DNA of 64,000 bases, taken from positions 62,001 to 126,000 of the forward strand of contig JAGWYN010000007.1 of NCBI GenBank assembly GCA_018969295.1. The letters run 5' to 3'. Positions 54,262-64,000 of the stretch are shown in pieces. Origin of the DNA: Chloroflexota bacterium (GTDB taxonomy: Bacteria; Chloroflexota; Anaerolineae; Caldilineales; Caldilineaceae). The notes under the pieces were generated by a model. The model worked only from the letters and a program-made list of their open reading frames with translations. It did no database searches and had not been told where the DNA came from. The stretch's first letter is position 1. The number at the start of each line of letters is the position of its first letter. The translations under genes and the position numbers were made by a program.

Positions 54262-54317
54262 CCGGCAATGGTCCTGATCAGCCGCGCCTTGCCCATCCAG
54301 AAACCCGAGCCTCTCCC

Positions 54318-56381
<2,064 letters not shown>

Positions 56382-56396
56382 AGAAAGAGAGCCCAA

Positions 56397-56954
56397 ATGC
56401 ACCCTGCCCCACACCTCACCACCGCAGAACTCGAAGCAGGCCTGGAAGAGATCCGCTCTTCTCCCCACCAGGAAGGCACGCTCGCCCTGATCGTGCGCCG
56501 ACCCGCCACCGACCGACGCGAGGTCGTCCAGGAGGGGTACCTGGATCTGGAACTTGGCCTGGTCGGCGACAACTGGCTGGAACGGGGCAGTGCCCGGACG
56601 GCAGACGGTTCGGCCCACCCCGACATGCAGCTCAATATCATGAATGTACGTTGTATCGCCCTGGTGGCCCAAAACAAAAATCGCTGGCCGCTCGCTGGCG
56701 ACCAGCTCTTTGTCGACCTCGACCTCAGCGAAAACAACCTGCCGCCCGGCTCCCAACTGGCCATCGGAAACGCCATCGTCGAGGTCACTGCCGTGCCCCA
56801 TACCGGCTGCAGCAAATTTCAAGCCCGCTTCGGCACCGACGCGCTCAAGTTTGTCAACTCCCCCACCGGCCGGGCGCTGCACCTGCGCGGCATCAACGCC
56901 CGGGTCCTCCAGCCAGGCACAATCCGCCCTGGGGATCGCGTCCGCAAACTCTGA
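56397..56954 (+). CDS. MOSC domain protein
   Basis: 185 residues, stand-alone MOSC domain related to molybdenum cofactor sulfurases and YiiM-like proteins. Motifs: LDLELGLVGDNWLERG, GDQLFVDLDLSENNLPPGSQLAIG, and the conserved Cys in VPHTGCSKFQARFG, thought to carry sulfur. It starts 15 bp after ligA, with AGAAAGAGAG upstream. The window also holds a molybdenum hydroxylase at 37-39.7 kb, though not adjacent. Confidence 0.9.
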   Translation: MHPAPHLTTAELEAGLEEIRSSPHQEGTLALIVRRPATDRREVVQEGYLDLELGLVGDNWLERGSARTADGSAHPDMQLNIMNVRCIALVAQNKNRWPLAGDQLFVDLDLSENNLPPGSQLAIGNAIVEVTAVPHTGCSKFQARFGTDALKFVNSPTGRALHLRGINARVLQPGTIRPGDRVRKL

Positions 56955-56988
56955 ACGCGCTCCCCAGCCGGACCCCCGCCCCGCTCCC

Positions 56989-57870
<882 letters not shown>

Positions 57871-58022
57871 TCTCACCCTCCTGACTCTGGTAGCAGATCC
57901 TGTACTGCATGCTGCGAATGAATACCATTGATTCCTGCCCATTATAACAAAAGGCCCATCTCCCTGTGGTATGATGGAAAAATTCTATCCGCTTTGCCAG
58001 ATTGTGCCAAGGATGCCTCTCT

Positions 58023-59270
58023 ATGCAGACTACCCCACCCCGCCCCTTTTTTTATGGCTGGATCGTCGTTGCCGCCACCGCAGCCGCCTTGCTCATTTCC
58101 TCCGGTGTCCGCTCGGCCCCCGGCGTCTTTCTGGTCCCCCTGCAGCAGGAGACCCAGTGGAGCACCAGCGTGATCGCCTTCGCCGTCTCGGTGGGAATGC
58201 TCGTGCTCGGGCTGACCGCTCCGCTCGGCGGCTGGCTGATCGACCGTTTCGGCCCGCGGCAGCTGGCCGTGGCGGCGCTGGTCACCCTCTCGACCAGCAT
58301 GGCCGCCAGCGCCTTCATCTCCAGCCCCTGGCAGCTCACCCTCCTCTGGGGCGGCATCAGCGGCGTCGGCACCGGCATCATCTCCGGCGTGCTCGGCGCT
58401 GCCGTGGCCATGCGCTGGTTTGTGGCACACCGCGGCCTTGTGATCGGCATCTTCGGGGCCTCCACCTCGGCCGGACAGCTGCTCTTTGTGCCTGGCTTGA
58501 TGGTGGCCGCCACCACCCTGGGCTGGCGCCCGAGCGCATTGTTCATCTCGCTGGCCGCCATGGCCGCCGTGCTGCCAGTTCTGCTCTTTTTGCGCAACGA
58601 ACCGGCCGACGTCGGCACCCTCCCACTCGGCGCCCTCCCCACCACCGCACAACATCAGGGCAGCGAAGCAGGAATCATGCGCCGCGCCCTGCAAAGCAGC
58701 GAATTCTGGCTCCTGGCCGGTACCTTCTTCATCTGCGGCGCCACCTCCACCGGCCTGATCGGTACCCACCTGATCCCCCACGCCCACGACCACGGCATTC
58801 CACAGACCACCGCCGCCGGCATGCTGGCCTTGATGGGCACCATGAACTTTGTCGGCACCCTCGGCTCAGGCTGGCTCACCGACCGCTACGACCCACGCAA
58901 GCTGCTCGCCCTGTACTACAGCTTTCGCGGCCTCTCTCTCCTCTTTCTCCCGTTTGTCACCGAACCGGTCGGGCTGGCCGCCTTTTCGATCCTCTTCGGG
59001 CTGGACTACATCGCCACCGTCCCCCCCACCACAGCACTGGTCGCAGACCACTTCGGACGACGCAATGTCGGGACTGTCTACGGCTGGGTCTTCTGCAGCC
59101 ACCAGGTAGGCGCCGCCCTGGCCGCCTGGGGCGGCGGGCTGGCGCGCGACACCCTGGGCGACTATGCCCTGGCCTTTTTGCTGGCTGGCTTGCTGGCCGT
59201 TGCCGGCGCCCTGCTCTCCATGCGCCTCGGCCGCACCCCACTCGCCGTACCCCTCCCCTCCACCCGCTGA
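58023..59270 (+). CDS. Major facilitator superfamily transporter
   Basis: 415 residues, about twelve membrane helices; start MQTTPPRPFFYGWIVVAATA, with the FYGW opening common in monocarboxylate/oxalate-type MFS proteins. Loop 2-3 is GGWLIDRFGPRQL; the central loop is around RNEPADVGTLPLG; the equivalent C-half loop is GSGWLTDRYDPRKLL. LFGLDYIATVPPTTALVADHFG is also typical of the MCT-like branch. Likely imports an organic acid. Confidence 0.89.
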   Translation: MQTTPPRPFFYGWIVVAATAAALLISSGVRSAPGVFLVPLQQETQWSTSVIAFAVSVGMLVLGLTAPLGGWLIDRFGPRQLAVAALVTLSTSMAASAFISSPWQLTLLWGGISGVGTGIISGVLGAAVAMRWFVAHRGLVIGIFGASTSAGQLLFVPGLMVAATTLGWRPSALFISLAAMAAVLPVLLFLRNEPADVGTLPLGALPTTAQHQGSEAGIMRRALQSSEFWLLAGTFFICGATSTGLIGTHLIPHAHDHGIPQTTAAGMLALMGTMNFVGTLGSGWLTDRYDPRKLLALYYSFRGLSLLFLPFVTEPVGLAAFSILFGLDYIATVPPTTALVADHFGRRNVGTVYGWVFCSHQVGAALAAWGGGLARDTLGDYALAFLLAGLLAVAGALLSMRLGRTPLAVPLPSTR

Positions 59271-59349
59271 AGCGCCCCCCCCCATTGCCGACACGCAGAC
59301 AATTCACCGAGACGCCCCGCCAGCGGTTCTCAATTTGAAATTGGCGCAG

Positions 59350-59552
59350 CGGTTGTGGGTGTGAGAACGTGTACACCCACAACCGTGAGGGAGAGGTAGG
59401 GAGCTTGTCGTGCCTTGAGATTCCCCCTCCCTTACGGTCGGGGCTCCAAAAGAGCTTGTCGTGTCCAGTGTCCCGTCAAGCCTGAAGCACAGCAGTCAGC
59501 GCTTCCCACGACAAGCAGCAGTTCTCAAGCCATTCAAATTGAGAACTGCTGC
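59350..59552. repeat. Cluster of palindromes and short dispersed repeats
   Basis: In the 404-bp gap (59271-59674) two perfect hairpins stand out: CGGTTGTGGGTGT/ACACCCACAACCG (59350-59385) and GCAGCAGTTCTCAA/TTGAGAACTGCTGC (59515-59552). AGCTTGTCGTG occurs directly at 59402 and 59453 and inverted (CACGACAAGC) at 59507. No gene or IS end is recognised, so the set resembles a small REP/MITE-like unit. No U-tract follows, so these are not obvious terminators. Confidence 0.75.
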
Positions 59553-59571
59553 GCCCCGCCGCCCACAAGCG

Positions 59572-59600
59572 TTGACGAGCGACACTTTTCGTATTATTAT
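59572..59600 (+). promoter_or_regulatory. Predicted promoter of the Ala-rich unknown gene
   Basis: The -35 is TTGACG (59572-59577), the spacer 17 bp, and the -10 TATTAT (59595-59600), about 75 bp before the start at 59675. Confidence 0.6.
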
Positions 59601-59674
59601 CTGTTCTGTGCAGCTGCGTGATTCCGCTAAAAAAACCGGTATTCATCCAAAAACGTTCGCAGAGGAGGTCTGAC

Positions 59675-60916
59675 ATGGTCGACAACAACGGAACCCCACA
59701 GTCAGAGGAAGCGCTGCTCGACGAAACCGGGAAAGCCTATCTCAAGGCCAAAGCCATCCAAGAGGCCAAAAATGCGCTGCTGGGGGCCCAAAAACAGGGA
59801 GCCCAGCTCGAACGCGAGCTGGCCGCCGCCGGCACGACCGCCAATCTGCCGACCCCCTTGGGCGGCGGCGCCACCCTCAACAGCACCGCACAGATCGCCC
59901 GGCTGGTCGTCCACCACGCGCTGCGCCACGAAGCAGAAAAGGCCGGCGCCCGGATCGACCAGCAGCTCTCTGCCAGGCAGACCGACCACAGCCGACGCCC
60001 CCATCTCCTCATCGTGGATACCCTCCACCTGCTCGAAGAACAGACGGCACTGACCGCCGTGCAGAGCCAGCTGGCCAGCGCCACCCGGTCGGTCGAAAAA
60101 CAGCTCGGCGAAAATACCGCACACCGACAAGCCTCCCCACAGCCCAAGACAGCCGGCAGCGAAATGGCCGAACCGGAAAAGGCAGCCATCTTCCCAGCCC
60201 TGCTCGGCGCTGTCGGGATCGGAGATGCACTGGGCACCGCAGCCGCCATGATCTCTGCCCTGAGCAGCGCTGCCGGCGCTGCCGCATCGGTCGCGTCCTG
60301 GTTCCGCAGAGAAAAAAACGCCGATGGATTCGATCTGACGGTGGAGAACACCACAGCCAGGCTGCTGCTGGCCCACAGCATCCAACAGCACAAGGTCTCT
60401 CTCGCAGGCTTCGGGCTGGTCAAACACTCCAGCCTCCTCCAGGCCCTGACTACCCTGCTGGAAAAACTGCACGAGCTGATTGACAGCGCCGCACAACTGG
60501 CCGCCCAGGCCAGCAGCCTGCCCGCCGGCGAACCAAAAACAACGCTGGAAGGTGCGCTGACCGCCAGCCAGCTGCTGCTCGAAACCGTCGGCAAACTCAT
60601 CGACGGGCTCACCGCAGCCCCCCCCCCCGGCACAGTCCCCGCCCTCCGGCGGGCTCTGACCGCAGAACAGATGCTCGACCCCACCTACACCCATTTTCTC
60701 TACGTCCAGGTCGAAGCCGCCGGAGGACAGACCGTCACCGATAAAAGCCTCTGGCGATCCGCTCAGATCTCCTACGTCGGGGGCGGCGTGCTGAGCTATG
60801 TGCTGGCCGAAACCCACGGCACCATCGTGGCCGCAGATGTGCTGCCCGTCTTTTCTACCCTGGTCAACGCCGAAGAACCTAGGATGCAAAACGTGCTTCT
60901 GCCCGAAATCAAATAG
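59675..60916 (+). CDS. Unknown Ala/Leu-rich protein with a central hydrophobic hairpin
   Basis: 413 residues from ATG 59675 (GAGGAGGT upstream, own promoter). The first 190 residues are Gln/Ala/Glu-rich and probably helical (KAIQEAKNALLGAQKQ; LLEEQTALTAVQSQLA). A hydrophobic Ala/Gly-rich segment follows (AIFPALLGAVGIGDALG then AAMISALSSAAGAAASVASW), long enough for a helical hairpin. Another helical region and a folded-looking end (THFLYVQVEAAGGQTVTDKSLW ... ISYVGGGVLSYVLAETHG) complete it. No family was recognised and there is no signal peptide. The hydrophobic hairpin recalls pore-forming proteins, but this is speculation. Confidence 0.7.
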   Translation: MVDNNGTPQSEEALLDETGKAYLKAKAIQEAKNALLGAQKQGAQLERELAAAGTTANLPTPLGGGATLNSTAQIARLVVHHALRHEAEKAGARIDQQLSARQTDHSRRPHLLIVDTLHLLEEQTALTAVQSQLASATRSVEKQLGENTAHRQASPQPKTAGSEMAEPEKAAIFPALLGAVGIGDALGTAAAMISALSSAAGAAASVASWFRREKNADGFDLTVENTTARLLLAHSIQQHKVSLAGFGLVKHSSLLQALTTLLEKLHELIDSAAQLAAQASSLPAGEPKTTLEGALTASQLLLETVGKLIDGLTAAPPPGTVPALRRALTAEQMLDPTYTHFLYVQVEAAGGQTVTDKSLWRSAQISYVGGGVLSYVLAETHGTIVAADVLPVFSTLVNAEEPRMQNVLLPEIK

Positions 60917-61397
60917 CAGAGGGGGGGGCAGATCCCGCTGAATTTGCCCCGCACCCACCCTTTCCTAATTTTTTGCAGAGCTCGCCAAGCTGACGCTGCT
61001 CCTCAGCGGTCAGCACTCCCATTTCTGCCACGATCGCCGCAGCGTGGGCCGGAAAAAGCGCCTGGATCAACGCATGGCCCTCCTCGGTGAGCGCCACCAT
61101 CACCACCCGTCGGTCGCGCGGGTCACGACAGCGCTGCACCAACCCACGCTTCTCCAGGTTGTCGATCACCAAGGTCGTGTTGCCGCCGCTTTTGAGCAGC
61201 TTGCCACAGATCTCAGTCTGAGACATGGCCCCCAGATGATAGAGCGTCTCCAAGGTGCCAAACTGGCTGATACTCAGACCCGGATGGGTGCCGTGCTGTG
61301 CAACGCGCGCGGCCAGCGAATTGTGCGCCCGCGTCAGCTTGATAAACGTATCCAACGCCAACACCTCTTCCGGGCTGCCCACATAATGGGTCGTCAT
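60909..61397 (-). CDS. MarR-family transcriptional regulator
   Basis: 162 residues from MTTHYVGSPEEVLALDTFIKL (GGAGG upstream). Winged helix: LSISQFGTLETLYHLGAMSQTEICGKLLKSGGNTTLVIDNLEKRGLVQRCRDPRDRRVVMVALTEEG-type core with the RDPxDRR wing. It ends with a low-complexity tail. A single Cys (EICGKLL) sits where some redox-sensing MarR proteins do not have one, so redox sensing is not implied. Its 3' end overlaps the convergent unknown gene by 8 bp. It lies 88 bp downstream of purA; possible target unknown. Confidence 0.91.
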   Translation of the reverse strand: MTTHYVGSPEEVLALDTFIKLTRAHNSLAARVAQHGTHPGLSISQFGTLETLYHLGAMSQTEICGKLLKSGGNTTLVIDNLEKRGLVQRCRDPRDRRVVMVALTEEGHALIQALFPAHAAAIVAEMGVLTAEEQRQLGELCKKLGKGGCGANSAGSAPPSAI

Positions 61398-61485
61398 CGC
61401 ACGTTGCCTCCCCTTTCTTACAGCCACAACGTTGCAAGCTCGGGCGATCCTGCAACAGGGCGTCAGCCACTCGGCCCAAGCACCC

Positions 61486-62757
61486 CTACACCGCAAACAT
61501 CTGGTCGCGCGCAGCCCCCACCGACACATAGTCGATCTGGATCCCGGCCAGCTCGCTGATCCGCTGCAAATAGGCGCGCGCCTGGCTGGGCAACTCTTCC
61601 CAACGCCGACACCCCGCCGTCGAACAGCGCCACCCCTCCCAGACTTCATAAACCGGCGTCACCTGCAGCAACACCGGCGTGTCCGGCATCGAGTCCGCCA
61701 CCACCGTCCCGTCCGGCAGCTGGTACCCTACACAGATCTTGAGAAACTCAAAGCCGTCCAGCACATCCAGCTTGGTGATCGCCAGCCCGGTCATCCCGTT
61801 GAGCCAGGCCGCATAGCCGATCGCCACACCGTCAAACCAGCCACAGCGTCGCGGACGCCCGGTCGTGGCCCCAAACTCGCTCCCCACTTCGCGCAGTCGG
61901 GCCCCGTCCGCATCGTGCAGCTCGGTCGGAAACGGACCCTCCCCAACCGCTGTGCTGTACGCCTTGACCACCCCGAGCACCCGGTCCAGCAGGCGCGCCG
62001 GCAGCCCAGCCCCAGACGCAGCATAGGCCGCCGTCGGGTTGCTGCTCGTCACGTAGGGATAGATCCCCCAGTCCAGATCCCGCATCACCCCTAGCTGCCC
62101 CTCCAACAGAATCTGCTTCTGCTGCTGCACCGCCCGCCGGGTCATCGGCAGGGTGTCGATAATGCGCCCCCCCAATTTTTCACGATATTCCAGACACAAC
62201 GCATAGAGCGCATCCCCGTCCAGCGGGGCTCCCCCCAAAAGCTCGATTTTGCGGTTCACCGTGCGCAGGGCATTCGCCAGCCGACTCTCCAACCACCCGG
62301 GCTGCAGCAAATCCCCCATGCGCAGCCCGACACGGGCCGCCTTGTCCGCATAGGCCGGCCCAATCCCACGCCGGGTCGTCCCAATCGTGTCCTTGCCGCG
62401 CGCCGCCTCCTCCAATCCATCCAGATCCCGATGATAGGGCATCAACAGCTGTGCCCGCGTGCTGACCCAAAGGTTCTCCAGCTCGACCCCACTGGCCCTG
62501 AGCGTTTCCATCTCCTGGAGGAGCGACTGCGGGTTGACCACACAGCCAGAACCGATGATGTTCTGCGTGCGCGGGTTGAAAATGCCGCTCGGAATCAGGT
62601 GCAGCGCATGTTTGCCAAACGCGTTGATCACCGTATGCCCGGCATTGTCCCCCCCCTGAAACCGAATCACAACATCCGCCTCCTGGGCAAGGTAGTCGAT
62701 GATCCGCCCCTTGCCCTCGTCGCCCCACTGGGCTCCCACGACCGCAATGACTGCCAT
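61486..62757 (-). CDS. purA: Adenylosuccinate synthetase
   Basis: First committed step of AMP synthesis from IMP, using GTP and aspartate. The 423 residues have the GTP-binding GAQWGDEGKGRIIDYLA, FQGGDNAGHTV, GTTRRGIGPAYADK, EGQLGVMRDLDWGIYPYVTSS, the Thr/Arg IMP site GATTGRPRRCGWFD, and KLDVLDGF. All catalytic motifs are present. It is 19 bp downstream of the SDR gene on the same strand. Confidence 0.96.
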   Translation of the reverse strand: MAVIAVVGAQWGDEGKGRIIDYLAQEADVVIRFQGGDNAGHTVINAFGKHALHLIPSGIFNPRTQNIIGSGCVVNPQSLLQEMETLRASGVELENLWVSTRAQLLMPYHRDLDGLEEAARGKDTIGTTRRGIGPAYADKAARVGLRMGDLLQPGWLESRLANALRTVNRKIELLGGAPLDGDALYALCLEYREKLGGRIIDTLPMTRRAVQQQKQILLEGQLGVMRDLDWGIYPYVTSSNPTAAYAASGAGLPARLLDRVLGVVKAYSTAVGEGPFPTELHDADGARLREVGSEFGATTGRPRRCGWFDGVAIGYAAWLNGMTGLAITKLDVLDGFEFLKICVGYQLPDGTVVADSMPDTPVLLQVTPVYEVWEGWRCSTAGCRRWEELPSQARAYLQRISELAGIQIDYVSVGAARDQMFAV

Positions 62758-62776
62758 CTGTTCTTTCTCCTGGTTG

Positions 62777-63529
62777 CTATTTGGCAGATTCTCCGCCGTC
62801 TACAGTCAATACCGTCCCCGTGATGAACGACGCCTCCGCAGAACAGAGAAAAGCCGCAGCCTGCGCAATGTCCTCGGGCTGACCAATCCGCCCGATCGGG
62901 ATCAAGGGCAGCTGGGCATCAAAAAATTCGGGCGGCATGGTGTCAAAAACCTCCGTGTGCACCAGCCCAGGACGAATGACGTTGGAGCGAATGCCGTGCG
63001 GCGCCAGTTCGATCGCCAGCCGCCGGCTGAACGCTTCCAAGGCCGCCTTGCTGGTCACATAGGCAATGTCGTCAAATTCCCCCATCGACACCCCGATGCT
63101 GCTGATGTGCAAAAGGCAGCCACGAACAGCCGCCAGATGCAGACGCGCCGCCTGCACCAACGCAAACACAGCATCCAGGTTGACTGCCAACACCTGGCGC
63201 CACAGCTCAGGCGTCATCTCCTCCAGGTCAACCCCCGCTGCAATGGCCGCATTGTTGACCAGAATGTCCAGACGACCATATTGCTGAATGACCTGACGCA
63301 CCAGGCTGGCCGCATCCCCGGCAATGTCCCCGCGGATGGCCAGCGCCTCGTAGCCCGCAGCCCGCAGCAGCTCCGCCCGCTGCTGCACCACATGGCCGCG
63401 CCGCCCTACCAACGCCACCGCCGCTCCCTCTGCCGCCAGACGCCCCGCAATCGCCGCCCCAATGCCGGTGCCCCCCCCTGTGATGAGCGCCACTTTCTCA
63501 GAAAATCTTCGTTGCGTTTCTATTGCCAA
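62777..63529 (-). CDS. Short-chain dehydrogenase/reductase, FabG-like
   Basis: 250 residues; start is TTG 63529 after GGGGGGAGAGA. Classical SDR: ALITGGGTGIGAAIA, GRRGH (Arg suggests NADPH), DILVNNAAIA, Ser in HISSIGVSMG, and YVTSK. The C-terminus is ITGTVLTVDGGESAK. It is broadly like 3-oxoacyl-ACP reductases and glucose dehydrogenases, with no specific substrate. It forms a unit with purA. Confidence 0.91.
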   Translation of the reverse strand: MAIETQRRFSEKVALITGGGTGIGAAIAGRLAAEGAAVALVGRRGHVVQQRAELLRAAGYEALAIRGDIAGDAASLVRQVIQQYGRLDILVNNAAIAAGVDLEEMTPELWRQVLAVNLDAVFALVQAARLHLAAVRGCLLHISSIGVSMGEFDDIAYVTSKAALEAFSRRLAIELAPHGIRSNVIRPGLVHTEVFDTMPPEFFDAQLPLIPIGRIGQPEDIAQAAAFLCSAEASFITGTVLTVDGGESAK

Positions 63530-63742
63530 TCTCTCCCCCCCCTGTTGCTTAAAGCTGCTCTCTCCATTCTAGCACCGCAACAAAGCCCCAGCCAAGCGAC
63601 CACCTCCCCCGAAGACCACCTGCCCACCACCGAAGAGCCGATCCACAACACTCCTCGGCCACCGTTAGGGAGCTGCACACATTCTGTGCTATCCTTCTGC
63701 CACTGTTTTTTGAAGGTTCCTGCCATACCAAAGGAGTTCGCC

Positions 63743-64000
63743 ATGCACTATCGGCCATTGGGTCACAGCGGGCTGAAAGTTTCCGCAATCGGATTCGGCG
63801 CTTGGGCCATCGGCGGCAGCTGGGGCCCCCAAAACGACCAGGATTCCCTGGCCGCTCTCCACCAGGCCATCGACCAGGGAGTCAATCTGATCGACACCGC
63901 AGCCGGCTACGGCAACGGCAAAAGCGAACAGCTGATCGCACAGGTGCTCGCCGAACGCAGCGAACAGGTCTACGTGGCCACCAAAACCCCCCCGCTGCCC
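63743..64000 (+). CDS. Aldo/keto reductase (N-terminal part, runs off the window)
   Basis: The visible 86 residues begin MHYRPLGHSGLKVSAIGFGAWAIGG, the standard AKR opening. The catalytic Asp and Tyr are in LIDTAAGYGNGKSE and the Lys in VATKT. AAGGAG lies 6 nt before the ATG. It differs from the AKR at 4123 in sequence and probably belongs to the YajO/AKR11 type. The right part lies outside the window. Confidence 0.88.
   Translation, partial: MHYRPLGHSGLKVSAIGFGAWAIGGSWGPQNDQDSLAALHQAIDQGVNLIDTAAGYGNGKSEQLIAQVLAERSEQVYVATKTPPLP

Noticed and set aside
59350..59385. Rho-independent terminator after the MFS gene
   Set aside because: The stem is perfect but is followed by GTGAGGGAGAGG rather than a U-tract, and it begins 80 bp after the stop.

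Overview
The window looks like a chromosomal segment of a GC-rich, probably aerobic Chloroflexota bacterium (Caldilinea-like). This placement is an inference from gene content: the branched-chain amino acid and dipeptide ABC cassettes, a B12-dependent LitR/CarH-type regulator next to carotenoid genes, a Ycf46-type AAA ATPase, and frequent GTG/TTG starts. No rRNA, tRNA, CRISPR array or prophage was recognised. Genes are dense and many are joined by ATGA stop/start overlaps.

Layout. 1-2.7 kb: liv branched-chain amino acid uptake operon (minus). 2.9-5.1 kb: LysM L,D-transpeptidase and an aldo/keto reductase, closed by a strong terminator. 5.2-7.3 kb: ftsY-prfB, with prfB carrying a programmed +1 frameshift. 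7.5-12.9 kb: an anion transporter, a penicillin-acylase-family hydrolase and a class I glutamine amidotransferase-like peptidase. 12.9-18.1 kb: recA-qor-SDR-methyltransferase-like-histidine kinase (minus), with a LexA-type box inside the recA promoter. 18.4-21.2 kb: small protein, MoxR ATPase and CoxE-like VWA protein, followed by an eight-copy 15-bp repeat. 21.4-23.7 kb: a short membrane protein, an EamA transporter and lysA. 23.8-30.1 kb: a five-gene dipeptide ABC operon. 30.4-32.5 kb: two Gfo/Idh/MocA dehydrogenases.

32.7-36.9 kb: a tight five-gene operon encoding a MazG-like pyrophosphohydrolase, a GTP cyclohydrolase II fused to a RibD-type reductase, an MDR dehydrogenase, a PTPS-family protein with Glu in place of the catalytic Cys, and a GT4 glycosyltransferase. 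It reads like a pathway for an uncharacterised GTP-derived, glycosylated metabolite and is the best candidate here for an undescribed system. 36.9-39.7 kb: an iorAB-like molybdenum hydroxylase. 39.9 kb: a toroid-fold protein. 41.2-42.8 kb: a wrecked IS1634-family element, with its terminal repeats kept, containing IS21 and IS630 fragments.

42.9-54.3 kb: a probable light-response locus. A MerR/B12 regulator with an extra C-terminal domain heads a ten-gene minus-strand run that includes a CrtI/CrtD-like desaturase and a photolyase. It is divergent from phytoene synthase crtB. Both facing promoters carry the same spacer motif, and the crtB leader repeats that motif three times in tandem. 54.3-64 kb: ligA, a MOSC protein, a fumarylacetoacetate hydrolase, an MFS transporter, an unknown Ala-rich protein behind a palindrome-rich spacer, a MarR regulator, purA, an SDR, and the start of another aldo/keto reductase.

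A recurring oddity is short (12-16 bp) tandem repeats, both inside genes (recA at both ends, the CBM9-like protein, the dipeptide-binding protein, the LysM protein) and between genes.
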